Assembly (NCBI GenBank): GCA_020062605.1
Contig: JAGUWA010000263.1
Location: 1-5,768 of the forward strand
Origin: Parvibaculum sp.
Lineage (GTDB): Bacteria > Pseudomonadota > Alphaproteobacteria > Parvibaculales > Parvibaculaceae
Length of the DNA stretch: 5,768 nucleotides
Direction of reading: 5' to 3'
Every line of letters starts with the position of its first letter. Positions within the stretch are counted from its first letter, which is position 1. The translations under genes and the position numbers were made by a program. Below the pieces are notes generated by a model. That model saw only the letters and a program-made list of their open reading frames with translations. It was not told the DNA's origin and ran no database searches. Positions 5,303 through 5,768 of the stretch are shown one piece after another.

Positions 5303-5768
5303 TCACCCGTACATTCTTGCGATCAGTCGCGGCGGCACGCGCAGATAATAAAGCGCGAGGCAGAAAAGGTTGCGGGAGGAACGCGCGAGAAAACCGTCCC
5401 TGAGGTAGCGCGCCGGGCTCGTCACCGCGAGTGTGCGAAACATCACGAGCCTGCGCCGGGGTATGCGCCGCACGAGGTCCACATCCTCCATCAGCGGCAG
5501 GTCGCGGAAGCCGCCCGCCTTCTCATAGAGCCGCCGGTTGATGAGCAGGCCCTGGTCGCCATAAGGAAGCCGCATCAGCGCGCAGCGCAGCGCCACCATG
5601 CGCTCGATCAGCCTCGCCCAGACCGAAAAATCGTCGAGCGCGAAGCGGAATGCCGCCGCCATCTCGCCGTCGCGGAAGCGCCCGCTCTCGATCTGTTCGA
5701 AGAACTTCTCCACCTCGGCGACCCAGCCGGGTTCGAGCACCGTGTCGGCATGAAGAAAGAGCAGCCAG
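5303..5768 (-). CDS. TIGR04283 family glycosyltransferase, family 2 (rSAM/selenodomain-associated transferase 2); 5' end outside window
   Basis: C-terminal 154 residues of a GT2 enzyme; the frame stays open to the right edge, so the N-terminal nucleotide-binding part is missing. The visible part begins WLLFLHADTVLEPGW, the family's metal-binding segment (HAD at 6-8). It continues with PYGDQGLLINRRLYEKAGGF (68-87), whose GDQG and GGF are typical of TIGR04283, and LPLMEDVDLVRR (90-101), where the MED acid residues mark the catalytic base region. TSPARYLRDG (116-125) follows, and the C-terminal hydrophobic stretch NLFCLALYYLRV (133-144) may form a membrane-associated helix. An internal GTG at 5740 is not the start, because homology continues upstream of it. 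Its stop is 210 bp before the TIGR04282 gene on the same strand, a pairing often seen. Probably transfers a sugar to a small molecule or lipid; acceptor unknown. Confidence 0.9.
   Translation of the reverse strand, partial: WLLFLHADTVLEPGWVAEVEKFFEQIESGRFRDGEMAAAFRFALDDFSVWARLIERMVALRCALMRLPYGDQGLLINRRLYEKAGGFRDLPLMEDVDLVRRIPRRRLVMFRTLAVTSPARYLRDGFLARSSRNLFCLALYYLRVPPRLIARMYG

Overview
The window is high-GC, densely packed bacterial chromosome. The gene set (a family-4-like uracil-DNA glycosylase of the alphaproteobacterial type, a Slt-type lytic transglycosylase, MoaB and MscL) and two kinds of hairpin-rich intergenic repeat point to an alphaproteobacterium. Gene content resembles Parvibaculum-like Rhizobiales as I remember them, but the genus is an inference and was not checked.

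Plus strand, left to right: the C-terminal part of a uracil-DNA glycosylase (2-574, cut by the window start); a periplasmic soluble lytic murein transglycosylase (667-2469) behind a possible promoter and a 21-bp palindrome; moaB for molybdenum cofactor synthesis (2548-3090), whose ribosome binding site lies inside a perfect 9-bp inverted repeat; and mscL, the large mechanosensitive channel (3173-3598). These four are housekeeping genes with no evident shared pathway.

Minus strand, right to left: a family-2 glycosyltransferase of the TIGR04283 type (5303-5768, its start lies outside), a TIGR04282/DUF2064 nucleotide-sugar-transferase-like protein (4493-5092), and a class I SAM-dependent methyltransferase (3741-4496). 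The last two overlap by 4 bp (ATGA) and are probably translationally coupled. The two glycosyltransferase families are often neighbours and have been linked by comparative genomics to radical-SAM/arsenosugar pathways; the actual product here is unknown.

Two non-coding repeat elements stand out. The first (3632-3721) lies between the converging mscL and methyltransferase genes. It consists of two inverted 37-nt copies whose stem differences are compensatory. The second (5111-5295) splits the two glycosyltransferase genes. It has two inverted copies of a C-rich/G-rich module, each carrying a different central hairpin, around a 53-nt unique core. I see no mobile-element genes, CRISPR array, tRNA or rRNA, and no wholly new protein system. 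The most noteworthy signals are the structured non-coding elements, the moaB RBS hairpin and the loss of iron-sulfur cysteines in the glycosylase.
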